DNA of 64,000 bases, taken from NCBI GenBank assembly GCA_947476335.1, contig CANJQH010000005.1:26989-90988 (forward strand). Direction: 5' to 3'. Of the stretch, positions 44,874 through 56,255 are shown one piece after another. The notes under the pieces were generated by a model. The model did not search any database, was not told the DNA's origin, and saw only the letters and a program-made list of their open reading frames with translations. The stretch's first letter is position 1. The number at the start of each line of letters is the position of its first letter. Made by a program: the position numbers and the translations under genes. The DNA comes from Anaerolineae bacterium. Lineage in GTDB: Bacteria; Chloroflexota; Anaerolineae; J036; Brachytrichaceae.

Positions 44874-46311
44874 CGCTTACGTCGTGCGCACTGCTCTCCG
44901 ACTTTCCAGCCGAAGTGATGCGCACGAATTCGGCGTTGGCCCACAGTTCCTGAATGTTGGCCGCGCCGGCATAGCTCAGGCCGGAGCGATAGCCGCCCAC
45001 CAGCTGATACAGCATGTCGCGCACCGGCCCGCGCGCCGGCACCATCGCCTCAACGCCCTCCGGCACGACACGCTCCCATTCCTCCGGATCGACCTCACGC
45101 TTCAGATCCACTTCGCGCCGATCGATGTTCGCCGTCAGCGACGCCATGCCACGCACTACGCGAAAGCGGCGGCCGTTGCGCACCACGCTTGCGCCCGGTG
45201 CCTCGTCCGTGCCGGCCAGCAGGCTGCCGAGCATCACCGTGCTCGCACCAACTGCCAGCGCCTTCGTAATATCGCCGCTCGTGCGGATGCCGCCGTCGGC
45301 GATGATCGGCACACCCAGACGCTGCCCAGCCTGCGCACACTCGTCGACCGCCATCAGCTGCGGGACACCGAACCCAGTCACGATGCGCGTAATGCAAATC
45401 GAGCCGGCGCCCACGCCGACTTTCACCGCATCTGCGCCTGCCTCAGCCAGATCACGCACACCTGCGGCTGATGCGACGTTGCCAGCTACCACGTCGACCT
45501 TCGGAAAATACTGCTTCAGTGCGCGCGTCATTTCGATCACGCTGTCGGAATGGCCGTGCGCGATGTCGATCACCAGCGCATCCACACCGGCATTGACGCA
45601 CGCCGCGGCGCGCTCGATATCTTCGCGCTTCGTACCCAGCGCCGCAGCCACGCGCAAACGACCGCGTTCGTCCTTCGTCGCATTCGGCCAGAGTTCGAGC
45701 TTCACGATGTCCTGCGCAGTGATCAGCCCGCTCAAGCCGCCCTGTGCATCAAGCACTGGCAGCTTCTCCAGCCGATGCATACGCAACACCGCACGCGCAT
45801 CCTCCAGCGACGTGCCTTCCTGCACCGTCACGAGTTTTTCGCGCGGCGTCATCACGTTCGTCACGGCCAAATCATCAAGCGCTTCAAATATCAAATCACG
45901 CGTAGACACAAGCCCGACCAGCGTTCCAGCCGCATCGACGATCAGCAGACCACCAATGGCATGCTCGATCAGCGCTTCCTTCGCCTGACGCACCGTTGCC
46001 GTGTCCTGCAACGTGTACGGATGCTCGACGACATAGCCTTCGGCGCGCTTCACACGCGACACTTCGTCTGCCTGTCGCTCGATGGTCATAAATCGATGCA
46101 GCACTCCGATACCGCCCGTGCGTGCCATCGCGATCGCCATCGCAGATTCGGTAACCGTATCCATGTTCGACGACACCACAGGCACTCCAAGACGAATGTG
46201 GCGCGTGAACTGCGTCGACGTATCGACAGCATGACGGGAACGGATCGACGAACGCTGCGGCATCAGCAACACATCATCGAAAGTCAATGCGGTTTCCTGA
46301 CGAAGCTTCAT
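44866..46311 (-). CDS. guaB: Inosine-5'-monophosphate dehydrogenase
   Basis: 481 residues. [13 protein letters not shown] at the start, [30 protein letters not shown], then two CBS domains (residues about 95-210, [16 protein letters not shown] and [19 protein letters not shown]), and the catalytic flap [23 protein letters not shown] with the active-site Cys, [19 protein letters not shown]. It oxidises IMP to XMP, the first step to GMP. The CBS pair is the usual regulatory module. It is convergent with ggt across the repeat-rich gap. Confidence 0.97.
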   Translation of the reverse strand: MKLRQETALTFDDVLLMPQRSSIRSRHAVDTSTQFTRHIRLGVPVVSSNMDTVTESAMAIAMARTGGIGVLHRFMTIERQADEVSRVKRAEGYVVEHPYTLQDTATVRQAKEALIEHAIGGLLIVDAAGTLVGLVSTRDLIFEALDDLAVTNVMTPREKLVTVQEGTSLEDARAVLRMHRLEKLPVLDAQGGLSGLITAQDIVKLELWPNATKDERGRLRVAAALGTKREDIERAAACVNAGVDALVIDIAHGHSDSVIEMTRALKQYFPKVDVVAGNVASAAGVRDLAEAGADAVKVGVGAGSICITRIVTGFGVPQLMAVDECAQAGQRLGVPIIADGGIRTSGDITKALAVGASTVMLGSLLAGTDEAPGASVVRNGRRFRVVRGMASLTANIDRREVDLKREVDPEEWERVVPEGVEAMVPARGPVRDMLYQLVGGYRSGLSYAGAANIQELWANAEFVRITSAGKSESSAHDVSVS

Positions 46312-46435
46312 TCCATGACTCCTGTACGCCGACGCCGATCCCTTGACGACAACGGTGAATTACCGACCTCGTGCATTCTATCGATGCCAAAGATAAATAC
46401 TGAGAATAAATGCCGAAAATAAAATTTTTGATTCT

Positions 46436-46548
46436 GTAGCTATTCAGACCTAAATCAGTATTTCCCGCAAAACACGCTTTTCCCTCCCCCCGAAGGGAGA
46501 AGGAATAGTGTGTTTCGCGATAGAAAATAAAGCAGCCTGAGTAGTTAC
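46436..46548. mobile_element. Family A MITE-like element
   Basis: GTAGCTATTCAGACCTAAATC at the left and GCAGCCTGAGTAGTTAC at the right bound 113 bp. The central stem is imperfect (CACGCTTTTCCCTCCCC against GAAGGGAGAAGGAATAGTG). No clear target duplication is seen. It lies between divergent guaB and the DinB-like gene. Confidence 0.82.
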
Positions 46549-46575
46549 ACAATCTGAAATAGATAATTCCTCCTC

Positions 46576-47058
46576 ATGGACATCCGTTATCACATGCTGA
46601 TCGACGCACTCGCAGGAACGCCGCGCGACCTGCGGCGGCTGCTGCGCCCGGTTTCGCAATACGAAGCCGTGCTGCGCATCACGGACGGTGCGTGCATTCT
46701 CGATGTGCTGCGCAGCTTCGCAGCGTACGAATCCGCAGCGCGCACACAGTTCAAACACATCGTCGACGCCGATCACCCCGTCCTGTCCGAGGCGTTGGCG
46801 CCAGCAACATTCGCCAACGCCGACGCTGATGGCTACATCACTACGTTCACCACCGAAAGGATGCAAACAATCGATTGGCTGCTCACACTTTCGCAGGCAC
46901 AATGGCTGCGCACCGCCACCCACGAGCGACATGGCACCGTGCGCCTGCGCACACTCGTCGAACTGCACATCGGGCGCGACAACGAACAACTCGCCCGCAT
47001 CGTCGACATGAGAGAATCACTCCGCAAACGCCCTGCGGCAAATTCATCATCAGAATAA
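46576..47058 (+). CDS. DinB-like metal-dependent hydrolase-fold protein
   Basis: 160 residues in a four-helix DinB-type pattern: MLIDALAGTPRDLRRLLRP, GACILDVLRSFAAYES, and HGTVRLRTLVELHIGRDNEQLARI with the His-bearing third helix. Family members are often thiol-dependent or bind divalent metal, but the substrate is unknown. The stop codon TAA (47056-47058) lies in the first bases of a family A element. Confidence 0.7.
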   Translation: MDIRYHMLIDALAGTPRDLRRLLRPVSQYEAVLRITDGACILDVLRSFAAYESAARTQFKHIVDADHPVLSEALAPATFANADADGYITTFTTERMQTIDWLLTLSQAQWLRTATHERHGTVRLRTLVELHIGRDNEQLARIVDMRESLRKRPAANSSSE

Positions 47059-47271
47059 TTACTCAGACTTAAATCAATCTTTCCCGCAAAACATGTTGTT
47101 CCTCCCATACTAAGTTCCTGTCCATAAGTTTTGTCCGGCAGATTCGCCTCCCCCGCTTTGCGGGGGAGGCGAATCTGCCGCCAGAACTTTTGGCGACTCA
47201 CTTAGAGTCCTCCTGTGCTGGCGAAGAAATTCCGTGTTTCGCAGTAAAAATTAATTCGACTAAGTAGTTAC
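47055..47271. mobile_element. Family A MITE-like element with a nested family B element
   Basis: The family A ends ATAATTACTCAGAC and GACTAAGTAGTTAC are separated by 189 bp, because a family B copy (47111-47204) is inserted. Internal A blocks CCCGCAAAACATG and TTCCGTGTTTCGCAGTAAAA are decayed. The left end supplies the stop of the DinB-like gene. Confidence 0.78.
47111..47204. mobile_element. Family B MITE-like element, copy 3 (nested in family A)
   Basis: 94 bp including both TA, nearly identical to copy 1 and in the same orientation. Removing it restores CATACTAGAGTCC, a CTAG site inside the family A element. Confidence 0.93.
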
Positions 47272-47283
47272 GAATCAATACTC

Positions 47284-48264
47284 ATGACCACCGAGAACCG
47301 CTTTCTCACACTGCTTCACAACGCCGTTCACGACGATGCGCCCATCATGATCGACGGCGCAATGGGGACCATGCTCATGGCAGCCGGCCTCATGTTCGGC
47401 GACCCGCCGGATCAGTGGAACGTGCTGCCCGACAAGCGCGACAAAGTGCGCAGCGTCTACCGCGGCTATCTGCAGGCCGGATCGCAGCTCATTCTCACCA
47501 ACAGTTTCGGCGGCACTTCGTATCGCCTGAAAATGCACAATCTGCAGGACCAGGTCTTCGAAATCAACAAAGCCGCCGCTGCGCTGGCACGCGAGGAAGC
47601 GGGCGACCGCGTCGTGGCCGGCTCGATAGGACCCACCGGCGAGCTGTTCGAACCGATGGGCGCGCTCACCTACGCCGGCGCAGTCGACGCCTTCGCAGCA
47701 CAGGCCGAAGGGCTTGCAGCAGGCGGCGCTGATGTGCTATGGGTCGAGACGATGAGCGACCTGAGCGAAGTACGTGCAGCAATCGAGGGTGCACAAAGGG
47801 CTGCGCCACATCTGCCCGTCGCCTGCACAATGACGTTCGACACGCGCGGCTTCACTATGATGGGCATCAGCCCGACGCAGGCGATGCAGGAATTGGCCTC
47901 GCTGAACATCACCGCACTCGGTGGAAACTGCGGCAACGGCCCCGACGAACTCGAAACGGTCATCTATTCGATGCGCCGCGAGAACCCGGACCTGCCGCTG
48001 ATCGCCAAGAGCAACGCCGGCATGCCCGTGCTCGTAAACGGCAAAACCACCTACGTCGCCTCACCCGAAGTCATGGGCCACCACGCCAAGCGCTTCCGCG
48101 CCCTCGGCGCGCGCCTCATCGGCGGCTGCTGCGGCAACACACCCGTGCACATCGCAGCCATGCGCCAAGCGCTCTTCACCGAAGCGCCGCTCGATCCGGG
48201 TTCCGTCCATATCACCGTTGACGTCGCCGAACGAAAGACGGCGGTGAGGCGGCGGAAGGAATAG
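47284..48264 (+). CDS. Homocysteine S-methyltransferase family protein
   Basis: 326 residues, a single TIM barrel of the betaine-homocysteine/MetH-N type. IMIDGAMGTMLMAAGL at the start, ILTNSFGGTSYRL, AGSIGPTGELFEPMGALTYAG, and the zinc cysteines in TALGGNCGNGPDELE and IGGCCGNTPVHIAAM are present. It transfers a methyl group to homocysteine or another thiol. Followed in the same direction by DUF1638 and a small partner gene, it probably belongs to a one-carbon demethylation module. The methyl donor is unknown. Confidence 0.9.
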   Translation: MTTENRFLTLLHNAVHDDAPIMIDGAMGTMLMAAGLMFGDPPDQWNVLPDKRDKVRSVYRGYLQAGSQLILTNSFGGTSYRLKMHNLQDQVFEINKAAAALAREEAGDRVVAGSIGPTGELFEPMGALTYAGAVDAFAAQAEGLAAGGADVLWVETMSDLSEVRAAIEGAQRAAPHLPVACTMTFDTRGFTMMGISPTQAMQELASLNITALGGNCGNGPDELETVIYSMRRENPDLPLIAKSNAGMPVLVNGKTTYVASPEVMGHHAKRFRALGARLIGGCCGNTPVHIAAMRQALFTEAPLDPGSVHITVDVAERKTAVRRRKE

Positions 48265-48265
48265 C

Positions 48266-48359
48266 TAAGTGAGTCGCCAAATGTTCTGGCGGCAGATTCG
48301 CCTCCCCCGCTTTGCGGGGGAGGCGAATCTGCCGGACAAAACTTATGGACAGGAACTTA
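48266..48359. mobile_element. Family B MITE-like element, copy 4
   Basis: 94 bp including both TA, reverse orientation (TAAGTGAGTCGCC first). Removing it restores AATAGCTAGTGGTAGG, a CTAG site at the edge of a family E repeat. It starts one base after the stop of the methyltransferase gene. Confidence 0.93.
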
Positions 48360-48447
48360 GTGGTAGGCGAAGAGTGATCGTAGATAGTGATCGTAAAAAA
48401 TAGGACCGTCTGCGATTACTATCAACGATTACTCTTCCGCTATCCAC
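48359..48447. repeat. Family E repeat, copy 4
   Basis: GTGGTAGGCGAAGAGTGATC and GTAGATAGTGATCG face GCGATTACTATCAACG and ATTACTCTTCCGCTATC, an imperfect inverted array like copies 1-3. It ends just before the DUF1638 gene. Confidence 0.65.
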
Positions 48448-48453
48448 TTGCCC

Positions 48454-49227
48454 ATGCACACCACCGCCCTCCTCCTCTGCGGCGCGCTCGCTCGTGAAGT
48501 GCTTGCGATCGTGCGCACGCACGGCTGGGTGGTCGATTGCCATGCGATCTCCGCGCGCGAGCACATGATGCCGGTGCGCATCGCGCCGCTGGTCGAAGCA
48601 AAATTGCGCGAGCTGTTGCCGCGCTACGAACGCGTCGCAGTCATTTACGGAGACTGCGGCACAAGCGGCGCCCTCGACGAGGTGCTGCTGCGTTTTGGCG
48701 TGCCGCGCATCGCCGGGCCGCACTGCTATGAGATGTACGCCGGCGCTGACTATGCTGTGCTGACCGATGCCGAGCCAGGCACGTTTTTCCTCACGGATTT
48801 TCTGCTGCGCGGCTTCGACGGCATGGTGTGGAAAGGTCTCGGCCTTGATCGATATCCACAACTGGCAGCGGATTATTTTCACAACTACACGCGCGTGGTC
48901 TACCTCGCGCAATTCGACGATGCAGCGCTGCGCGCAAAAGCCACGCTTGTGGCACAGCGACTCAACCTGCCGCTCGAAGTGCGCCGTACTGGCTGCGGCG
49001 CACTGGAGTCGCGGCTGGTTGCACTGATCGAAGAAATACGCGCAGGCGCGCACGCCCCGCGCAAAGAAGAACTGCACAGAGAACTGCACAGAGAACTGCA
49101 TAAGGATCTACAAGATGACGACCGTTCAAATTCTCTACTGGCACGACATCCCCTCGCAAGTGCGCGCGCGCGAAGGCCGCGCCCGAGCGAGCGTCGCGCT
49201 CAGCGCACGCTTCCAGGAAGCGATTGA
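48454..49227 (+). CDS. DUF1638 protein (methyltransferase-associated)
   Basis: 257 residues from ATG 48454 (TTG 48448 is in frame). LLLCGALAREVLAIVRTHGWVVDCHAI, VAVIYGDCGTSGALDEVL, FFLTDFLLRGFDGMVWKGLGL and YFHNYTRVVYLAQF match DUF1638, a family usually found beside corrinoid or betaine methyltransferase genes. Residues beyond about 205 are unlike the family: a 12-bp tandem repeat (three units, 49069-49104, giving EELHRELHRELHK) leads into 113 nt that overlap the next gene. Repeat slippage probably shifted or extended the native end. Function is unknown. Confidence 0.78.
   Translation: MHTTALLLCGALAREVLAIVRTHGWVVDCHAISAREHMMPVRIAPLVEAKLRELLPRYERVAVIYGDCGTSGALDEVLLRFGVPRIAGPHCYEMYAGADYAVLTDAEPGTFFLTDFLLRGFDGMVWKGLGLDRYPQLAADYFHNYTRVVYLAQFDDAALRAKATLVAQRLNLPLEVRRTGCGALESRLVALIEEIRAGAHAPRKEELHRELHRELHKDLQDDDRSNSLLARHPLASARARRPRPSERRAQRTLPGSD
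49069..49104 (+). repeat. Three-unit 12-bp tandem repeat at the DUF1638 3' end
   Basis: GAACTGCACAGA occurs twice exactly and then as GAACTGCATAAG. It keeps frame within the DUF1638 ORF and ends at the AAGGA ribosome binding site of the next gene. Confidence 0.85.
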
Positions 49228-49417
49228 CGCCGCAGCCATGGCCTGCGGGCTCATCGGCTCCGACGATTACACGAACGCATTCACCTGGGGCGACGCCGTC
49301 GAACATCCAGGCACACCCGACGAGGCGGCTGCAGAAGCAGCGGCGCGTATCGAGGCGGAGATACAGGAAATCGATTGGCGCGCGACGGCGAAAAAAGTGC
49401 GCGAGGGGAAAAAGTAA
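49115..49417 (+). CDS. Small conserved protein of the 'virulence factor' family linked to methyltransferase clusters
   Basis: 100 residues; ATG 49115 follows AAGGA by about 10 nt. MTTVQILYWHDIPSQVRARE, ALSARFQEAIDAAAM and EAAARIEAEIQEIDW match the small family annotated as virulence factor (PF13769-like) that sits beside DUF1638 and methylamine/betaine-type methyltransferase genes. The name has little functional meaning. Context suggests an accessory role in one-carbon transfer. Its start lies within the 3' end of the DUF1638 frame. Confidence 0.7.
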   Translation: MTTVQILYWHDIPSQVRAREGRARASVALSARFQEAIDAAAMACGLIGSDDYTNAFTWGDAVEHPGTPDEAAAEAAARIEAEIQEIDWRATAKKVREGKK

Positions 49418-49418
49418 A

Positions 49419-49527
49419 GGGTCAGACCTAGATCAATACCTCACACAAAACACGCGATTTCTTTCTCCTCGAAGGGGAAAGAAATCGCGTGTTTTGCGTT
49501 GGAAAACTGGATGGCCTGAGTAATTGC
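49419..49527. mobile_element. Family A MITE-like element, 5' end truncated
   Basis: GGTCAGACCTAGATCAATACC at the left lacks the outermost bases; the right end is GATGGCCTGAGTAATTGC. The central stem AAAACACGCGATTTCTTTC is perfectly complementary (19 bp) but different in sequence from other copies. It contains an unoccupied CTAG, the same position used by nested family B copies elsewhere. It separates convergent genes. Confidence 0.8.
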
Positions 49528-49536
49528 CTTTACTCT

Positions 49537-51534
<1,998 letters not shown>

Positions 51535-51607
51535 TTACCGCGTGACGGAGGATGCACCCATATGTTTTTGTTGTTCTACCCTCAGCCGCTTCGGTACACT
51601 GCATCCC

Positions 51608-53692
51608 ATGTCCAGCTTCCACGTCGGCATAGACATCGGCGGCACCTTCACCGACCTCATCCTCGTCGATCCCACGACCGGCGTCTTCGTCCTTGGCAAG
51701 GAACTCACCACACCCAATGATCCATCGCGCGCAGTACAAACAGTGCTGGCCGACGCACTGCAACGCATCGGTGCGTCCGCTGCCGACGTTGCGCGCATCG
51801 TGCACGGCACCACGCTGGTCACGAACGCTGTCATTGAACGCCGTGGTGCGCACACTGCACTACTCACCAGCACAGGCTTCCGCGATTCCATCGAGATCGG
51901 CCGCGAAAATCGCTACGATTTATATGACCTGATGCTGGAAAATCCGCGGCCACTTGTGCCACGCCACCTGCGCGTTGAAATTCCACAGCGCACTCTTGCC
52001 GACGGTACCACGTTGCAGCCGCTCGATGAAGTATTCGTCGCACGCCTCACCACCGAACTTACCGACGCCGGCGTTGAAGCCATCGCCATCTGCTTCCTGC
52101 ACAGCTTCACCAATCCACACGACGAACAGCGCACACGCGACATACTCAAAGCCGCTGCGCCACAAATTCGCGTGTCGATCTCGTCCGATGTCAATCCGGA
52201 AATCCGCGAATTCGAACGCGCCTCGACGACGATTCTCAACGTCTATGTGCAAGAACGCGTCGAACATTACCTGCACGAACTTGAAGGCCGGCTGCGCGAT
52301 ATGGGCTTCGCCGGGCGCTTCTACATGATGCTATCCAGCGGCGGCATCGCCACCATCGACACCGCCGTGCAATTTCCGGTGCGCCTGCTCGAATCCGGCC
52401 CAGCCGCCGGCGCCCTCGCTGCCGCACGCTATGGCCACCAATCTTCCATCGACAGCCTCATCTCGTTCGACATGGGCGGCACCACCGCCAAAATCGCCGT
52501 CGTTGACGATGGCCGCCCACTCATCACACACGACTTCGAAGTCGACCGGCGCTACCGCTTCAAGAAAGGCTCCGGCCTGCCGGTGCGCATCCCCGTCATC
52601 GAGATGATCGAGATCGGCACCGGTGGTGGATCGATCGCGCGCATCGACGCGCTCAGCCTGCTCAAGGTCGGACCCGATTCCGCCGGCTCAGCACCCGGCC
52701 CGGTCTGCTACGGCCGCGGCGGCGATCAGCCAACTGTCACCGACGCCGACCTGTTGCTGGGCTATCTCGATCCAGAGTTTTTTCTCGGCGGCCGCATGGC
52801 GCTCGACCTGATCGGCGCGACAGCGGCGATCGAACGTCGCATCGCGCAGCCGCTCGGCGTGTCCATTGCCGAAGCAGCGTGGGGCATTCATCAGGTGGCG
52901 AATGAAGCCATGGCCAACGCCGCACGCGTGCATACGCTCGAGCGCGGCCGCGATCCGCGCAGGCTGCCGATCTTCGCCTTCGGCGGCGCCGGCCCAGTGC
53001 ACGCATTTCGCATTGCGCAGGCGCTCGGCGCACCGTCGCTGCTCTTCCCACTCGGCGCAGGCGTCATGAGCACCGTCGGCTTTCTCTCGGCACCGCTGGC
53101 CTTCGACTTCGTGCGCTCATGGCGACGCCCGCTCGACGAGATCGACTTCTCACACGCCTCAGCACTGCTGCAGGAAATGGAAGTGCAGGGCGAACGCGTG
53201 CTCGTGCAATCCGGCGTCGATCCGGCGCAAATTACGCACCGCCGCGAAGCAGATATGCGCTACATCGGCCAGGGTCACGAAATTCGTGTACCGCTGCCAG
53301 CCGGCGAACTGACGACCGCGCATGCTATGGATGTGGCAGCGGCATTTCGAAACACCTATCAACGGCTCTACGAACGGCTCGGGCCGCCAGTCGGTCTCGA
53401 AATTCTGAACTGGCGCGTCACGTCCTCCGGCCCGGATCCGCGCCTGATGCTGCGCTTCGACGCGCCGATGACGACGCATGCCGACGACGCCGTGCGCGGC
53501 CGCCGCAACGCATACTTTCCGGAGCTCGGCGGCTTCACATCGACGCCGGTGTACGATCGCTATCGCCTCGCACCCGGTACACATTTCACCGGGCCCGCCA
53601 TCGTCGAAGAACGCGAATCGACCGTCATCGTCGGCCCGCACGCTGAGTGCGAAATCGATGCACATTGGAATCTGCGCGTGCAACTGCCCTGA
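51608..53692 (+). CDS. hyuA: Hydantoinase/oxoprolinase alpha-type subunit (HyuA)
   Basis: 694 residues from ATG 51608 (the frame is open upstream to 51488 over unlikely sequence). VGIDIGGTFTDLILVDPTTG is the ATP-binding start of the ASKHA fold, with VHGTTLVTNAVIERRGAHTALLTS, SFDMGGTTAKIAVVDDG, and AFGGAGPVHAFRIAQALG. It forms an ATP-dependent hydrolase with HyuB, acting on hydantoins, 5-oxoproline or related cyclic amides (or acetone/acetophenone-type carboxylation in related complexes). Substrate is not determined. Confidence 0.92.
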   Translation: MSSFHVGIDIGGTFTDLILVDPTTGVFVLGKELTTPNDPSRAVQTVLADALQRIGASAADVARIVHGTTLVTNAVIERRGAHTALLTSTGFRDSIEIGRENRYDLYDLMLENPRPLVPRHLRVEIPQRTLADGTTLQPLDEVFVARLTTELTDAGVEAIAICFLHSFTNPHDEQRTRDILKAAAPQIRVSISSDVNPEIREFERASTTILNVYVQERVEHYLHELEGRLRDMGFAGRFYMMLSSGGIATIDTAVQFPVRLLESGPAAGALAAARYGHQSSIDSLISFDMGGTTAKIAVVDDGRPLITHDFEVDRRYRFKKGSGLPVRIPVIEMIEIGTGGGSIARIDALSLLKVGPDSAGSAPGPVCYGRGGDQPTVTDADLLLGYLDPEFFLGGRMALDLIGATAAIERRIAQPLGVSIAEAAWGIHQVANEAMANAARVHTLERGRDPRRLPIFAFGGAGPVHAFRIAQALGAPSLLFPLGAGVMSTVGFLSAPLAFDFVRSWRRPLDEIDFSHASALLQEMEVQGERVLVQSGVDPAQITHRREADMRYIGQGHEIRVPLPAGELTTAHAMDVAAAFRNTYQRLYERLGPPVGLEILNWRVTSSGPDPRLMLRFDAPMTTHADDAVRGRRNAYFPELGGFTSTPVYDRYRLAPGTHFTGPAIVEERESTVIVGPHAECEIDAHWNLRVQLP

Positions 53693-53700
53693 GTGAAATC

Positions 53701-55422
53701 ATGAGCGAAAATTTGTCGACCATCCAGATCGAGGTGCTGTGGAATCGGCTGTTGTCCATCGCAAACGAACAACAATCCGCGCTGATGCGCACCGCATTCA
53801 GCACTATCGTGCGTGAATCACTCGACCTCGCCTGCGGTGTCTTCGACGGCCGCGGCCGCATGATCGCGCAGTCGGACACCGGCACGCCAGGGCACATCAA
53901 CCCGATGGCCACAGGCGTGCCGGCGCTTTTGCGCGTGTATCCACCCGAGACGCTGCGGCCCGGCGACGTCATCGTCACCAACGACCCGTGGCTGACAGCC
54001 GGCCAGATCAACGACTTCACTGTGCTCACGCCGGTCTTCCGCGACGGTGCCATCGTGGCGTATTTCGCCAACTGCTGCCACTCGGCCGACATCGGCGGGC
54101 GCATCCTTTCCGCCGAAGCCAGCGAGGTCTACGAAGAGGGCTTGCGCGTGCCGGTGACGAAGCTGTTCGACGCCGGCGAGCCGAACCACGAACTGTTCAA
54201 ACTCATTCGGGCAAACGTACGCACGCCTGACGAAACCGTCGGCGACCTGTATGCCCAGGCGACGTGCAACGCCGTCGGCGCGCGCAGCCTGACAGCGATG
54301 ATGGATGAGTTTGGCCTGCACAGCCTCGACGCACTGGCAGAGGAAATCATCGGCCGCTCCGAACGCGCCATGCGCGCGGCGATCCGTGCACTTCCAGACG
54401 GGCGCTGGACGCACGAAGTATGGAGCGACGGTTTCGAAGAGCCGATCCGGCTATGCGTCGCTGTTGAAATCTGCGGCGATGAACTCTTCATCGATTTCGC
54501 CGGATCCGCGCCGCAGAGCAGCCATGGCATCAACGTGGTGCTGAACTACACTCGCGGCTACGCCTCTTTCGCGATGAAAGCCGCCGTCTGTCCGGACGTG
54601 CCGCACAACGAAGGCTCGTTTCGGCCGGTGCACGTGGATGCACCGCGCGGTTCAATCCTGAACTGCATCGAGCCTGCGGCGGTGGCGTCGCGCCATCTCG
54701 TCGGCCACTTCCTGCCCGGCCTGATCTTCGGCGCGCTGGCCGAAGCACTACCCGGGCGACTGCTCGCCGGCGGCGCCGATCCGGCATGGATGAGCATCTG
54801 GCGCGGCCGCCGCCCGGACGGCCGCACATTCAACATCACAGTATTTCAGCTCGGCGGATCCGGCGCACGGCAGCAAAAAGATGGCCTGAGCACGACCGGA
54901 TTCCCAAGCGGCGTCGGCGGCGTGCCCGCCGAAGTCATTGAAACGCTCACACCACTCGTGCAGCACGAGCGCACACTGCGCACCGATTCCGGCGGCGCCG
55001 GCCGGCGCCGCGGCGGACTTGGCCAGCATACGCGCTGGAGCAGCCGCAGCGGCGAGACATGGAGCGCCTCTGCCATGATCGACCGCACGCGCTTCGCAGC
55101 GCAGGGCCTCAGCGGCGGACGCCCCGGCGCCGTCGGCGAATTCGTCGTCGATGAACAACCGCGCCCACCGAAGACCGTCGTGCGCTTTGCAGCCAACGCA
55201 TTGGTGCGGCTCAGCCTGCCCGGCGGTGCCGGCTATGGCGACCCGCTGCTGCGCGATCCGCACGACGTACTGGCTGATGTGGTCGAGGGCTACGTCAGCA
55301 TCGAAGCAGCAAAACGCGAGTACGGCGTCGCCGTGCGCTACACCGGCGATCCCTCGCGGATTCTGCAGCTGCCGCACGAATTCGTGCTCGACATAGACGC
55401 GACAAACGCTCTGCGCAACTGA
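53701..55422 (+). CDS. hyuB: Hydantoinase/oxoprolinase beta-type subunit (HyuB)
   Basis: 573 residues from ATG 53701, 8 nt after hyuA. EVLWNRLLSIANEQQSALMRTAFSTIVRES, DTGTPGHINPMATGV, VTNDPWLTAGQINDFTVLTPVF and HSADIGGRI match the family; GGAGRRRGGLGQ and LSLPGGAGYGDPLLRDP are near the C-terminus. It is the partner of HyuA. The ORF ends 12 nt before a nested family A/B element. Confidence 0.92.
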   Translation: MSENLSTIQIEVLWNRLLSIANEQQSALMRTAFSTIVRESLDLACGVFDGRGRMIAQSDTGTPGHINPMATGVPALLRVYPPETLRPGDVIVTNDPWLTAGQINDFTVLTPVFRDGAIVAYFANCCHSADIGGRILSAEASEVYEEGLRVPVTKLFDAGEPNHELFKLIRANVRTPDETVGDLYAQATCNAVGARSLTAMMDEFGLHSLDALAEEIIGRSERAMRAAIRALPDGRWTHEVWSDGFEEPIRLCVAVEICGDELFIDFAGSAPQSSHGINVVLNYTRGYASFAMKAAVCPDVPHNEGSFRPVHVDAPRGSILNCIEPAAVASRHLVGHFLPGLIFGALAEALPGRLLAGGADPAWMSIWRGRRPDGRTFNITVFQLGGSGARQQKDGLSTTGFPSGVGGVPAEVIETLTPLVQHERTLRTDSGGAGRRRGGLGQHTRWSSRSGETWSASAMIDRTRFAAQGLSGGRPGAVGEFVVDEQPRPPKTVVRFAANALVRLSLPGGAGYGDPLLRDPHDVLADVVEGYVSIEAAKREYGVAVRYTGDPSRILQLPHEFVLDIDATNALRN

Positions 55423-55434
55423 TAATCATTACGT

Positions 55435-55610
55435 GTAACTACTCAGGCCTAAGTGAGTCGCCAAAAGTTCTGGCGGCAGATTCGCCTCCCCCGCTTTGCG
55501 GGGGAGGCGAATCTGCCGGACAAAACTTATGGACAGGAACTTAGATCAGCAGCTTTTGCGAACCACGCGACCCACGTTGGGAAACCGGATGGCCTCAGAA
55601 ATACCCTTAC
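55435..55610. mobile_element. Family A MITE-like element with a nested family B element
   Basis: GTAACTACTCAGGC at 55435 and GTTGGGAAACCGGATGGCC near the right end belong to family A; the family B copy 55450-55543 splits it. The right terminus is decayed and no target duplication is clear. Confidence 0.75.
55450..55543. mobile_element. Family B MITE-like element, copy 5 (nested in family A)
   Basis: 94 bp including both TA, reverse orientation. Removing it restores GGCCTAGATCAG, the same internal CTAG site found uninterrupted in the family A copy at 49419. Confidence 0.93.
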
Positions 55611-55640
55611 TTGTTATCCAGAGATCCCAGGAACAACACA

Positions 55641-56255
55641 ATGCAGAACGACATTTCCCACTTGACCATCGACGCAGTGATTTTCGACATCGGCGGCGTG
55701 TTGGTGCAGACGGCCGACCTGGAGCCGCGCCGGCGCTGGGAACGTGTGCTCGGCATGCCCGACTGGGGCCTGGCGGACGCCGTATTTGGCAGCGAGCCGT
55801 CGCGTGAGGCGTTTGTCGGCGCGGCCGATGCCGGCGATGTCTGGCGCCACATCGGCGAACGCTTCGGCCTCGATGAAACGCAGCGCATGCAAATCGCCCA
55901 TGATTTCTGGGCCGGCGACGTGATAAACCAGCCATGGATCGACGACATCGCACAGTTGCAGAAGCACATGCCTACTGCCATCCTGAGCAACGCATGGCGT
56001 GACATGCGCGACCGCGACCGTCGCCGCATCGACATGAGCGGCTTCGTAAGCGTGGTGTATTCGTGTGAGGAGGGCATCCGTAAGCCCGATCCCCATATTT
56101 ACGAGCGCGCGCTCGAGCGGCTGAACCTGCGCGATGCATCGCGCGTATTGTTCATCGATGACTTCGTCGAAAACATCGAGGCGGCGCGCACCGTCGGCCT
56201 GCGCGCCGTACGCTACGAGCCGGGTCTGACGCTGGCGGCGGCGTTATGTTCGTAA
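55641..56255 (+). CDS. HAD family (subfamily IA) phosphatase-like hydrolase
   Basis: 204 residues from ATG 55641 with AGGA nearby. Motif I is VIFDIGGVLV: the second Asp of the usual DxD is replaced by Gly (DIGG), as in several HAD-IA members. Motif II TAILSNAW, motif III Lys in GIRKPDPHIYERALERL, and motif IV VLFIDDFVENIEAARTVGL are present. Likely a small-molecule phosphatase of unknown substrate. The last codons form the left arm of a 69-nt palindrome. Confidence 0.85.
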   Translation: MQNDISHLTIDAVIFDIGGVLVQTADLEPRRRWERVLGMPDWGLADAVFGSEPSREAFVGAADAGDVWRHIGERFGLDETQRMQIAHDFWAGDVINQPWIDDIAQLQKHMPTAILSNAWRDMRDRDRRRIDMSGFVSVVYSCEEGIRKPDPHIYERALERLNLRDASRVLFIDDFVENIEAARTVGLRAVRYEPGLTLAAALCS

